Assembly (NCBI GenBank): GCA_022925895.1
Contig: JAKSYS010000057.1
Span: 62,001-126,000 of the forward strand
Direction of reading: 5' to 3'
Source of the DNA: Fragilaria crotonensis
Lineage: Eukaryota > Bacillariophyta > Fragilariophyceae > Fragilariales > Fragilariaceae
DNA length: 64,000 nt
The position numbers and the translations under genes are program-made. The notes under the pieces were generated by a model. It was not told the origin of the DNA. It saw nothing but the letters and a program-made list of their open reading frames with translations, and did no database searches. This document shows positions 20,813-30,534 of this stretch, in pieces (position 1 is the stretch's first letter; the number at the start of each line of letters is the position of its first letter).

Positions 20813-22178
20813 TTTTTTGTCGCATGGCATGCGACAAAAATTCTTCCGAGTTTTGGGATATCCCAAAATTTTTGTCCTACAAAAAAGCTAGCGAGAAATT
20901 TCGTGCGACAAATGTTTTTCAGCGATTCTCATTGATGCCTACAATTGAAGTTCGTTTGTTGCCCCTTGCATGCATTCCAGAGACCAGTTGTGCACCCAAT
21001 CCTTTTACTAGAAGTCAAGTGCTGCATACTCTGTAGGTTTTACCTACGGCAAGAAGTGTCGTACACCCCCGTACAAGCAAGAAATTGGTGAACTGCAAAG
21101 TGCGAACAACAACAAGAACATCATAATCTCTTGATTGCAACTTCCTCAAGGTGTTTCTACTCATGTCAGGCACCGATGGCTGCATCAATGGTGACCGTGA
21201 TTGGGAAGAAAAGGTGGTCATCATGTCCATTTCTGCGGATTCAGATGAGGATCTCAAAGTGTTGGGCCTTTGTGGCCGTATCCCACAGCCGAGACAATCA
21301 TGCCTGCAAACATGGACATGGGATCCGTTGGTGCCTCCTCTGATGTCTCAACAGCGGACATGCCAGTGAAGTACTAACTATGAGGATGTGCCTACTGATG
21401 ATGTTGTTGTTGGGTGATTGACCCATAAGGACAAAACGCCTTGTTGTCGTAAATCTAATACTGACTAAGGCTCCTTCTCGTAAGCACCAGCTTGCACCCA
21501 CCAAGACGGCTCGCGAGACTGCTTCAGCCACTGCAGGAATAACGAAGCCTCACACAGACCGTGCAGGAACCGTTGCTCTCCTGCGTGAGATCCTCTTACC
21601 TGAAGAGGTTCTTCCTTTTCAGTGTCTTGTCCGTGAGATTGCTCCGAGAGATTTCAAGCCGGACCTTTGCTTCCAGGGATCTGCTATCCCCGCACTCGCT
21701 GCTTCTTGCTTGTTTATTGAGGAAGAAGTATCATGATAAATGGTTTGCTTCAGCAGTGCAATATTCAATAGTGTAATGTTAGCGCTTAGCGCAGCAACAT
21801 TGTTGTTGATGGATGCAATGAGCAACATTATGCGGCGTACGAGCTATTTGTACTAGAAAAAACCCAGTCTGGGTCGTATGTTTGAGTGTTTTGGGCGATG
21901 TTCACACTGGTGTAATGAGTGCTATATTTTTAAATCCGCTTTTTTGTCGCATGCTAGCTTTTTTCATGCGACAAACTCGTGCGAACTCCGAAAAAAAATT
22001 GATGAAGTTTGCAATGTTGTAACTTTGCAAGCATCATGATTGGAAAGCAATCCTCACAGATTTAGGTAGAATGTTAAAAGCATTACAGATCGCACTTTTC
22101 ACAATTTTTTAGGTGTTGTTTTTTGTTCTGATATGGCGTCTCAACATTTTGTCGTCTTTTTTGTCGCACGGAATTTTC
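20813..22178. repeat. Interval bounded by repeated TTGTCGCATG inverted motifs, possible non-autonomous mobile element
   Basis: A near-perfect 27-bp palindrome lies at 20814-20840 (TTTTTGTCGCATG, one base, then its reverse complement). At 21943-21975 the same motif forms an 11-bp stem around an 11-base loop. AAAAAAGCTAGC at 20881-20892 recurs inverted at 21953-21964. CGTGCGACAAA at about 20901 recurs inverted at 22157-22170. No long open frame lies between. No target-site duplication was found, so element status is only suggested. Confidence 0.4.
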
Positions 22179-22328
22179 ACACTGGACATGGAAACATGCA
22201 GGGTCAACGAGATGCAAGATGTTACTGCTAGATGCTTTATCCATGCCTTCGAATAATTCTGAATTACCATTTGTTTTGATATCATCGGACTGAGAGCCAA
22301 TAGTGACAAAGCACAGCGATTTAACAGA

Positions 22329-24568
22329 ATGGCGCTTGAACGAGTGCGAACGATCTTATCACTGGTCACCCTCACGTTGGCAACTGTACAAGGGTTTCAG
22401 AACTTTCAGAACTTACACCCTCCTCATCCCAAAGCCAGCTTATCATCGTCATCAATTTCATCATCAAGCGTATGCTCGAAACACATCCGATTGACGACAA
22501 GTCGACTTTCCCTGGGTTTCGCCAACAGCAATTATGGGGAAGACGATGATGATGACGAAGACGACGACTTTCCCAATGTGGATACTCGAAACTTCACTCC
22601 ACCACCAATGCTGGGACGTGGCGGTCGATCAGCTCCTAATCAGCGCAAGGCCATGGCAACAAAATCCTCCGGATCGGCATCGGTCCATGTCTGCACGAAT
22701 TGTGGATCCGAATTCGTAAAGTGGATGGGCCGATGTCCCACCTGTCGCGAATGGAACACATTGCAAGAATTCAAAGTCCATCGAAGCAGTAGCAGTACTA
22801 GTGCATCACCCTCCCGACCATCGTTTGGGGGAGGTGAGCGCACCGCTTCCCGCTCCACGTGGTTGGGAAGTAACAGTGGAGACTATGAGAATGCACCCGT
22901 GCGAGTGACGGATGTGTACTCTCAGGTGAAACGAGACCAAGCTGGGGATCACGACTCGGAACGTCGTCCAACGAGACTCTTGGTTCCGAACGATGAGGAA
23001 CTTAACACAGTACTGGGGGGAGGTATCATGACGGGTTCGTTGACGCTCCTAGGAGGTGATCCAGGTGTGGGTAAGTCATTTGCACCGAGCAAATATCTAC
23101 ATGTTCATGCCGAGTTTCGCTGTTGCGTCGAGTACTGGCTAATAATTATTTCAATGTAGGAAAGAGTACGCTCATGTTGCAAGTCGCGGGAGCTGTGGCA
23201 TCTCTGGCAGTTCCCCAGGTTGGGATCGGTATGGGACCTTCCAATGATTCAGGGTCCTCAGGTCCGGTTTGGTACATCTCCGGAGAGGAGAACGCACAAC
23301 AGATTGCTTCCCGTGCGTTGCGGTTGGGCATTCACGAATCGGAGCTTTGGTTATTGAGTGAAACACATGTCGACACGCTTTGCGAACAAGTCGTGTCGTC
23401 ATATCATCCCAATCAACAATTGTCCGTGGCCGATGCGATTCCAGGACAAAAGGCCAAACCACCTGCCCTCATAGTTATTGACTCCATACAAACAATGGTG
23501 TGTGAATCTGGCGGAGCCTCAGCTGCCGGAGGAGTCACACAGGTGCGCGAATGCGTCAGTCTCTTTCTGAGACTTGCCAAATCGACTGGGATTCCCATCA
23601 TATTAGTCGGGCACGTGACCAAAAATGGCGATGTGGCTGGACCGCGAACTGTAGAACACATGGTGGATTGCGTCTTGTACTTGGAGGGAGGCGATCATAG
23701 AACCATTGGAGGTGTGAATCTGCGCATGCTCCGAGCTGCCAAAAATCGCTTTGGATCGGCGGATGAGTTGGGCGTCTATGAAATGACATCAGGCAGACTC
23801 CAGCCAGTGAGTGATCCCTCGTCGCTCTTCTTGTCAACACGCATCGACTCGGAAGATTCTGAAGGCTGTGCCATCTCGATCATCCTAGAGGGTTTGCGCG
23901 CTATGACCGTGGAGATCCAAGCACTCGTAACACCGAACATGGAAGGCAAAGGGCGTCGGACTGTCAACGGATTCGCGTACAATAGACTCCAACTCCTTCT
24001 TGGTGTGCTTCAGAAGCGATGTGGCATGTTCTTTGGAAAATATGATGTTTATCTTAACGTCGTTGGGAACATGCGACTTGACGCGTCTCAGAACGAAGGT
24101 TCGGCATCCGATCTGGCTGTGTCGTTAGCGTTGGTGAGCAGCTTGCTCTCCATCCCGGTCCGTAGTGACACCGCCTTTGTCGGTGAGGTGGGCTTATTGG
24201 GTGAAATCCGATCTGTTCCTGTGATTGACAAGAGGCTTCAAGAAGCGCAGCGCATGGGATTCTCTCGTGTTGTCACGTCGAGAGTGCTAGATCGAACGAA
24301 GAAGGCTTTTGCCGGGAACAGTGGAAAGCCAAGCTTCTCGAGAATACATGGTATTGATTGGATTCAGTGCGATACTTTAGTCGATGCACTGAATGAAGGA
24401 TTAGTAAGACAATTGCCTGCACGTCGTGCTAGACGAAAAATCCAACGAAAAGGCTCCGAGTCTTCGCCCGGGAGCATGGACGAGCTCGCGCTAAACGACG
24501 AAGACGTCTTTGTGGACGACGAAGGCTTCGACGACGATGACATCAATACCGGTAGTGTATTCGGTTGA
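22329..24568 (+). CDS. radA: RadA/Sms recombination ATPase, plastid-type presequence, two exons (22329-23070 and 23160-24568)
   Basis: 716 residues. The intron at 23071-23159 (89 bp, GTAAGT...TGTAG) splits the Walker A motif, which is restored as GGDPGVGKST. The N-terminus is a signal peptide ending VQG followed by FQNFQ, a plastid-type cleavage site, then about 80 acidic and Ser-rich residues. A C4 zinc finger (CTNCGSEFVKWMGRCPTC) starts near residue 122. The RecA-like core has ALIVIDSIQTM (Walker B) and the RadA-specific KNRFG motif in RAAKNRFGS. The last ~180 residues fit the Lon-protease-like domain (DLAVSLALVSSLLSIPV), ending in an acidic tail. In bacteria RadA drives branch migration of recombination intermediates; a role in plastid DNA repair is inferred from targeting. 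Confidence 0.92.
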
Positions 24569-25427
24569 TTCCACTTAGTTCCATTTATATGTTTGTGTTA
24601 AAACCACCCACTAGTGCTGCCATAACGCTTTCGAGATACCGCTTGTGGGGGTATCGGAACTCATGCTTGCTGGGTCGGGAGTCGGGAGTCGGGACCAGTA
24701 TTCGACGAACTGCGGGACCTGCCCAAAAGCATATTGCTGACAGTACTCCGTACACAGTCATCCAGTACTACCGTACTTCCGACAGTTTTGTTCTCTCTGG
24801 CGTACTCCAGTACTGGAGTACTCCAGTACTCTCTCTAGCTGAGTAGTAGAAGATTACTCGAGACTCGAGACTCGAGACTCTCAAGACTCAAGAGTCGTCC
24901 GACTGTGACTGTTAAAGCGGGTACGTCCTGCGGTACTGGAGTATAAGTACTGTATGGATAGACGACAAGTCTATGTAACATAAACTCAGACTCCTGTGTC
25001 GAGTATACTGTACTAGTACTAGAGTATGTACTTCATCGTACATCGTACATCGTACAAGGTATACGTGCCTACCGTAGATGAGTATAGTGTCGAAGTCCGT
25101 CCGCCAGACGCCAGACGCAGCTTGTGTTCGCGTATTTGTCATTTGTCACCCGAATTCCGCTTCAATTTTGTTCCCAGTCGTTCCGTTCGACGGACGTCCG
25201 TCTTCGTTTGAAGTTTGACACCAGAATGTTTGCTGCGCATGCAGGATGCAGGATTGGGGGCAGCGGGGAAGGGGTGCTCGCAACTTGCAACTGTCTCGAT
25301 CAAAGCGCGTGACCGAACTGAGTAGAGAGGCCGTTGGTTCGTGCCAGCTTTACTTTCGCTTATTCTCCTCGAGGTGAGCTGCGCGTAGGCGGAGGAGAGA
25401 GGAATTGCAATAACAGCTCGAATCAGA
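24569..25427. repeat. GTAC-rich spacer with short tandem repeats
   Basis: 859 bp between RadA and PP1. Four GTAC sites fall within about 30 bases near 24800-24830, in a palindromic CCAGTACTGGAGTACTCC context. A (GACTCGA)n microsatellite is at about 24855-24885 and three ATCGTAC units are at about 25038-25060. The PP1 promoter must lie in the right part. Confidence 0.6.
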
Positions 25428-26552
25428 ATGACAATGGAAGTCAGTTCGTCAGACGCGAATGAAGTGGTGATGCAGCATGCGGTGGATTCCACTCCACCGA
25501 TCGTTGATGCTTCAAACGAGGCCATTGTCAGTATCACTCAACGCCTACTAGGCTTACGTGGGTCGCCTCCGGGGACATTGGCATCCCTCGCTGAGCACGA
25601 GATTAAACTTTTGTGTCAGCGAGCTCGTCCAATTCTTTTGCAACAGCCCATGCTCTTGGAACTAGAGGCTCCGTTAAAGATATGCGGTGATGTTCATGGC
25701 CAGTATACTGATTTACTACGGCTATTGGAATACGGCGGCTTTCCGCCCGAAACGAACTATCTTTTCTTAGGCGACTATGTTGATCGCGGAAAGCAATCGC
25801 TGGAAACAATCTGTCTCTTGTTGGCCTACAAGATTCAATACCCCGAAAACTTCTTCATCCTCCGAGGTAATCATGAATCCGCTGGTATCAACCGTATTTA
25901 TGGTTTCTACGACGAGTGTAAGAGGCGCTACTCAATCAAGCTATGGAAGACCTTTTCGGATGTGTTCAACTGTCTACCTGTTAGCGCTCTGGTAGATGAA
26001 AAGATTTTGTGTATGCATGGGGGACTATCCCCAGAATTGCAATCATTGCAGCAAATTGCCGATCTTCAGCGACCCTGTGATGTCCCGAATGTCGGCCTTA
26101 TGTGTGATTTACTGTGGAGTGATCCAGACCCAAAGACCACTGTAAGTTCCCGTAAAGTTACGCCAATGCGACGGCGTATAGGGCACTGTCCTTGTCCCCT
26201 TTGCGTCTAGACGTTCCATACAACTCACTCGTATTTTTGAATTCAAACGTACTAGGGTTGGGCTGAGAATGATCGCGGGGTGTCATTCGTCTTTGGGGCT
26301 GATGTCGTTACCAATTTTCTAGAAACTCAAGATTTGGATTTGCTCGTCCGGGCTCATCAAGTGGTGGAGGATGGGTATGAGTTTTTCGCGGGGCGGCGTT
26401 TGGTCACCCTCTTCTCGGCACCAAATTATTGCGGAGAATTCGATAATGCTGGGGGTATGATTTCAGTCGATGAGAATCTCATGTGTACCTTTCAGATCCT
26501 CAAACCAAGCACCAGGTCAGCGCGATTTTCAAAGAATGACAGCAATGCCTAA
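25428..26552 (+). CDS. PP1-type serine/threonine phosphatase catalytic subunit, two exons (25428-26141 and 26256-26552)
   Basis: 336 residues. All PPP motifs are present: [48 protein letters not shown] and [14 protein letters not shown]. The NYCGEFDN loop and overall length are those of PP1. The intron at 26142-26255 (114 bp, GTAAGT...ACTAG) is phase 0 and rejoins DPKTT to [11 protein letters not shown], the usual PP1 sequence. The first ~30 residues are variable. PP1 acts through many regulatory subunits in nucleus and cytoplasm, so no single pathway can be assigned. The convergent membrane-protein gene ends 143 bp away. Confidence 0.95.
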
Positions 26553-26695
26553 GTTGCTCCTGCCAAAGAGTATTCCTCATAAATATAATTGCGTTTGATG
26601 TGCGCGACACTTTGTATTTAAAGATACATCTCTATTTGGTTATAGCTCGAGGCTGTCCTCTTCTGGCTTTCTGTGGTTCGCCATGAATTCCATGA

Positions 26696-29245
26696 TTAGA
26701 CTATGCCTTCAATTTGTGAATGCCATGGTGGGACCATTGTCAAATGCCACGTTGACAAGGAAATCACAACCCAACCCGCCAGCATACCAAGTCCAACCAC
26801 CAATTTGATGACTCCAATGCATTTGTGTCCAAATTGCCATTCTCGAATGGCGTCTGCTTTGGCTTTCTCATCGGAATACTCGGGCTGCGTAAAGACACCA
26901 TCCCGGTCGGCAGTGCACAGGATTTGCCACCACTCTGGTCGCAGCATGTTCCAGAAAAATGTGTGTAGACCGTCAATAGTCCAACGGAAGGCTTGAAAGA
27001 GTAGCGTGTAGCCGGCGATCACGTAGGCGATGCGCCAAAGATGGCCAAGAAACCACCATTCCACCACGCACCAGTTTTCCTCCACCAAAAGTTCTTTCTG
27101 CACTCGGTCTCTCTTGCCCTTCAGACTTATTTCACCTTCCGGTACTGAGCTGCAGCTGAAGTCAACAGCTTCCAATGTGACAGTGGTAAACTCAGGGTTG
27201 GTAGGTACAAATTCACAAGGGTTGCCGACAACTGATCCATTTTCAAGAATCGGGCAAATCATGTTGGGATCTTCGCCGGAGCAAGCGAGTTCATGTTGCT
27301 CGCACAATGCATGCAAATCGACAGCATCGCTGATTGTACTTATTCCTTGCAGGTCACGCAATGTCTTGATGCGGCTTCCTTCATAATCAACGACTTGCCG
27401 ACGGTATGCATCGTAGGTGCTCATGCTTTCAATTTGACACTGTTTCTGAACATGAAGGTGGTTTTCAATACTTATATCAATGGCATGCTGTTGACCAGCC
27501 GCCAGGGCGCGGTTATACAGGAACGGACCAACTACAAACCTGCCGATACTGGTGCCGTTGTTGGACATGACACAGTTCGGATGAAACTCGCCAACGTAGT
27601 AGTTGTATCCAGCAAAAACAAAGGCGGCAAAAACAGCGAATGGAACCAGCTGCGTCACCACGGTCCCGATGAGGGGGTGGAAGAGATAAGTCGAAATGGT
27701 CTTGCATTTACTTCGTTTTCGTTGCACGCCGTCCTCCTGTTCGGCCTTAGTCCTTAGGTCGATCACAGGCAGTGGGACCGCCGTTCCCTCATAATATTCC
27801 AAGGCGCGGCGCAGGGCACGGTAAATGTTGATGACGAATGCTTCAATCTTGAGGTAGTGACTCCAGATAAAGAGAATTATCTCGCGGAGCACCGAAACGA
27901 AAGGCCAGAGGTTGGGTATCGACAATGAAAAGAGATCGGTAACAGGTCGAGCAAAATCGAAGTTTTGAGATTCGTAAACAGTTTCTGGGATAGAAATGTC
28001 TGGCACTTCAGTCATGATTTTTGGGTTTGGTAGCTGATTGGCCTGGAGGGTTAAATTTGCGGTGATTTCGCTATTCAAGAGCAAAGCATCTGGGAGCGAC
28101 ATGGTTCTCCCTTGAAATGTAATTGAAGGTGGAAAATAATCGTCGGGGGTCAACGCGTCGATCAAAGCAGCCATGATTTCATTAGCATTGACATCCATGC
28201 TTAAGTTGACAAGAGAAAATATATCCGAGGCCAAGATATCGAAGGGGGTTTCGAGATGCAGCAGAACGTCATCGAAGGGTTTCAAGAAGACTTGGAGCTC
28301 GGGAAAGGCAACCGATTCCGGGAGGTAAAAGTTTGGAGGTGGAATGGCATTAAGGTCAAGGCGAGGAATGACGGGTAGGCCAATCACATCGACGCGGTCC
28401 AAGATCGCATAAAATTGGCGAATGGTTCTGATCAAGACTTCGTAGTTAGCGGCCATGGCATCAAATGCTAATTCAGTCTCGAGTAGTTGAAGTGATAGTC
28501 TCTCATAGACGTCAGACATATAATCTCGTACCGGGCGCAGCTCGGCTATCAGCTCATCGTATACCTCGATGACACGTTCTCGGATGTTGACATCCAAATC
28601 AGGGATGTGCAAGGATGCAGAAATGTTAGGAATCAATGTTGGAAGTAGCCCGGCAGTCTTGTTGTATAAATACTCCATGTCATATTCGTATCGAGCCGCA
28701 ACTTGGTCCGACAAACTGATGGAATCCACAGCCAACTTTTCGATGATGGCACCATTCTCGAGACTGAGCATTGTTTGCAACAAGAAGGCATCCTCGCTTG
28801 TTGTATTGGAATAATAGGGCACTTCGTTACCCACTCTGGACCAGGCTTGCAGGTAGACCACCTGCTGCTGGTAGGCATACCGAGTTGTAGTTTCATCATG
28901 AAGGCGTGAGCGAACCTTATCATCGTTAAGTGAGAGCAAACCTCCAGTGCGATTGATTTCTTGCTCCATTGTTGCATTGATCTCAAGGCCAAGGATAGCA
29001 TTGTCGGCGTCAATTTGTGCCAACAGGGCATCCGAATAGACCTGGGTGCTGTTTTGAAGTTTCCGAACAAATGGAACAAGTTCGATGGTTGGTACTGCGA
29101 TGATCGCCCGGGCAACTCGTCCATGAGCCCAAAATGAGTTCAGTAAGAGCAGGCAGATGTCAAAGATGGCGAACAAGGATCGATTGCGGACGAATCTAGA
29201 AGGATTCAGTGCGGAGACAGGCTCTTGTGATTCGATGTCGTCCAT
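26696..29245 (-). CDS. Large multi-pass membrane protein of unknown function
   Basis: 849 residues, single exon, ATG at 29245. Not recognised as a known family. Hydrophobic segments lie at about residues 23-40, 447-470, 524-548, 728-750 and 808-832. Between the first two is a ~400-residue region with many N-glycosylation sequons (for example NST, NAT, NRT, NKT), and between the third and fourth a ~175-residue region with at least seven Cys, suggesting two large lumenal or extracellular loops, the second disulphide-bonded. The short segment between TM2 and TM3 is basic, consistent with a cytosolic face. The two-large-loop plan recalls prominin- or tweety-like proteins, but I see no sequence signature to support that. 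Possibly lineage-specific. Confidence 0.75.
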   Translation of the reverse strand: MDDIESQEPVSALNPSRFVRNRSLFAIFDICLLLLNSFWAHGRVARAIIAVPTIELVPFVRKLQNSTQVYSDALLAQIDADNAILGLEINATMEQEINRTGGLLSLNDDKVRSRLHDETTTRYAYQQQVVYLQAWSRVGNEVPYYSNTTSEDAFLLQTMLSLENGAIIEKLAVDSISLSDQVAARYEYDMEYLYNKTAGLLPTLIPNISASLHIPDLDVNIRERVIEVYDELIAELRPVRDYMSDVYERLSLQLLETELAFDAMAANYEVLIRTIRQFYAILDRVDVIGLPVIPRLDLNAIPPPNFYLPESVAFPELQVFLKPFDDVLLHLETPFDILASDIFSLVNLSMDVNANEIMAALIDALTPDDYFPPSITFQGRTMSLPDALLLNSEITANLTLQANQLPNPKIMTEVPDISIPETVYESQNFDFARPVTDLFSLSIPNLWPFVSVLREIILFIWSHYLKIEAFVINIYRALRRALEYYEGTAVPLPVIDLRTKAEQEDGVQRKRSKCKTISTYLFHPLIGTVVTQLVPFAVFAAFVFAGYNYYVGEFHPNCVMSNNGTSIGRFVVGPFLYNRALAAGQQHAIDISIENHLHVQKQCQIESMSTYDAYRRQVVDYEGSRIKTLRDLQGISTISDAVDLHALCEQHELACSGEDPNMICPILENGSVVGNPCEFVPTNPEFTTVTLEAVDFSCSSVPEGEISLKGKRDRVQKELLVEENWCVVEWWFLGHLWRIAYVIAGYTLLFQAFRWTIDGLHTFFWNMLRPEWWQILCTADRDGVFTQPEYSDEKAKADAIREWQFGHKCIGVIKLVVGLGMLAGWVVISLSTWHLTMVPPWHSQIEGIV

Positions 29246-30534
29246 GGTGTCTCTTCTTGTTGGGAAAAAGTGAGCTTTGTGAAAGCATTCTTCAATTCGC
29301 GAGCCTCCACCGTGGTACCTTCGATTTGCGAACCTTCGCCGTTGAATTCATGCCTTTCACATACTGATATCGAACCTACAAGCGTGGAAGGCACGCTAAC
29401 TCGTTGATGAGAGAGCGTGTGGCGATACCTAGGGACGCCGGAGGGCGAACGTCTACAATCTGTCACGCCCTTGCAATCTCGCTCCTCGGTTGTCAAGGGT
29501 CATCGTAGACATGGACTGCGACGCCGACTTGAGTTGAGCTCGACGAGGAAGTCGTCGTTGTCATGATGCCGAGTCCCACAAGTGTGCTTGATACTTGATA
29601 TTGCCTTTCGATTCTTGTCGGAAAGACAGAGGAAGTTCGGCTAACGGACAGACCAATCGAAGCATGAATGCGGCGAATGGCGAGTCGTGGATAGTAAACT
29701 CTTGGATCAATTATTGCCGTTGCCAAACAGGAAAGGTGAACCATAACCTCAACAGACCCCAGGGGGATAAGTGCCATCGGAAATCATGCAACTATCCTTG
29801 GAAAACACTTCAAAGTTGTGGCAGAGTCTAATTGTGATTATGTTGAACCAACATGTGAACAGCATATGCGCAAGAAGGAGCACAGGGTTGTATTGGGCAT
29901 TATGATGTTATTGATATGACTGGAAGTAGTGGTAGAAACCAAATCAACCCACAATCTTCAGTAGTGCAACCAACTTTGCTAGAGTTCTGAAACATAATGA
30001 GGATAGGTTTCGTCGATCTATTTTTCCGGTTCCTATATAATTCAAATTTCAGAGTTCAAAGTAGATTTGTACTACAGTACTACTGACCACCTGTTATCCA
30101 GTACAATCTTGTTGTACTGAAGTAGAGTACGTTCCCTTCCGTGTATGCATATTGTGCGATGGAATCTACTCTCTACCTGGTACTTGTACTCACTCTCTAG
30201 TAGGAGTAGAGTACTCGTACCAGATACTGTTGTACTACAGTACTACAGTACATCAAATCTGAAGTGCATCGCCGGCTCGCGGGTCGCCGGTCCTGCATTC
30301 AACCGCGCGAAAATCTTGGCAATCAAATGGACGATGTGGTTTGGTGTGCTCTGGTCCGATGCTACATTCTACATTCTCTTTCATTTGACTCCTCTGATCT
30401 ACAGTTATGAAGTAGAACACATGCTGAATGACAATGCTCGACAGTCGGACAAGGCATTGGGTGACATTCCTTGATAAGTTCAAAGTGCTACTCAATTAGC
30501 ATCTCAACACCCCTCAACCTAGTCCACCAGCACA
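29246..30534. other. Divergent intergenic region, GTAC-rich at 30060-30250
   Basis: 1.29 kb between the divergent membrane-protein and Pus7 genes; both promoters should be here. Short open frames on the minus strand (29206-29496, 29493-29777) show no domain. Around 30060-30250 GTAC-containing palindromes are frequent. No RNA gene recognised. Confidence 0.45.

Noticed and set aside
13434-24568. PrimPol, Psf1 and RadA as a replication gene cluster
   Set aside because: They lie on different strands with unrelated genes between them, and RadA appears plastid-targeted; proximity is probably chance.
27293-27757. Plus-strand open frame antisense to the membrane protein
   Set aside because: Shadow frame of a well-supported 849-codon gene.
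29206-29777. Two minus-strand frames upstream of the membrane protein
   Set aside because: No convincing donor/acceptor to join them to the gene and no domain; probably 5' UTR.
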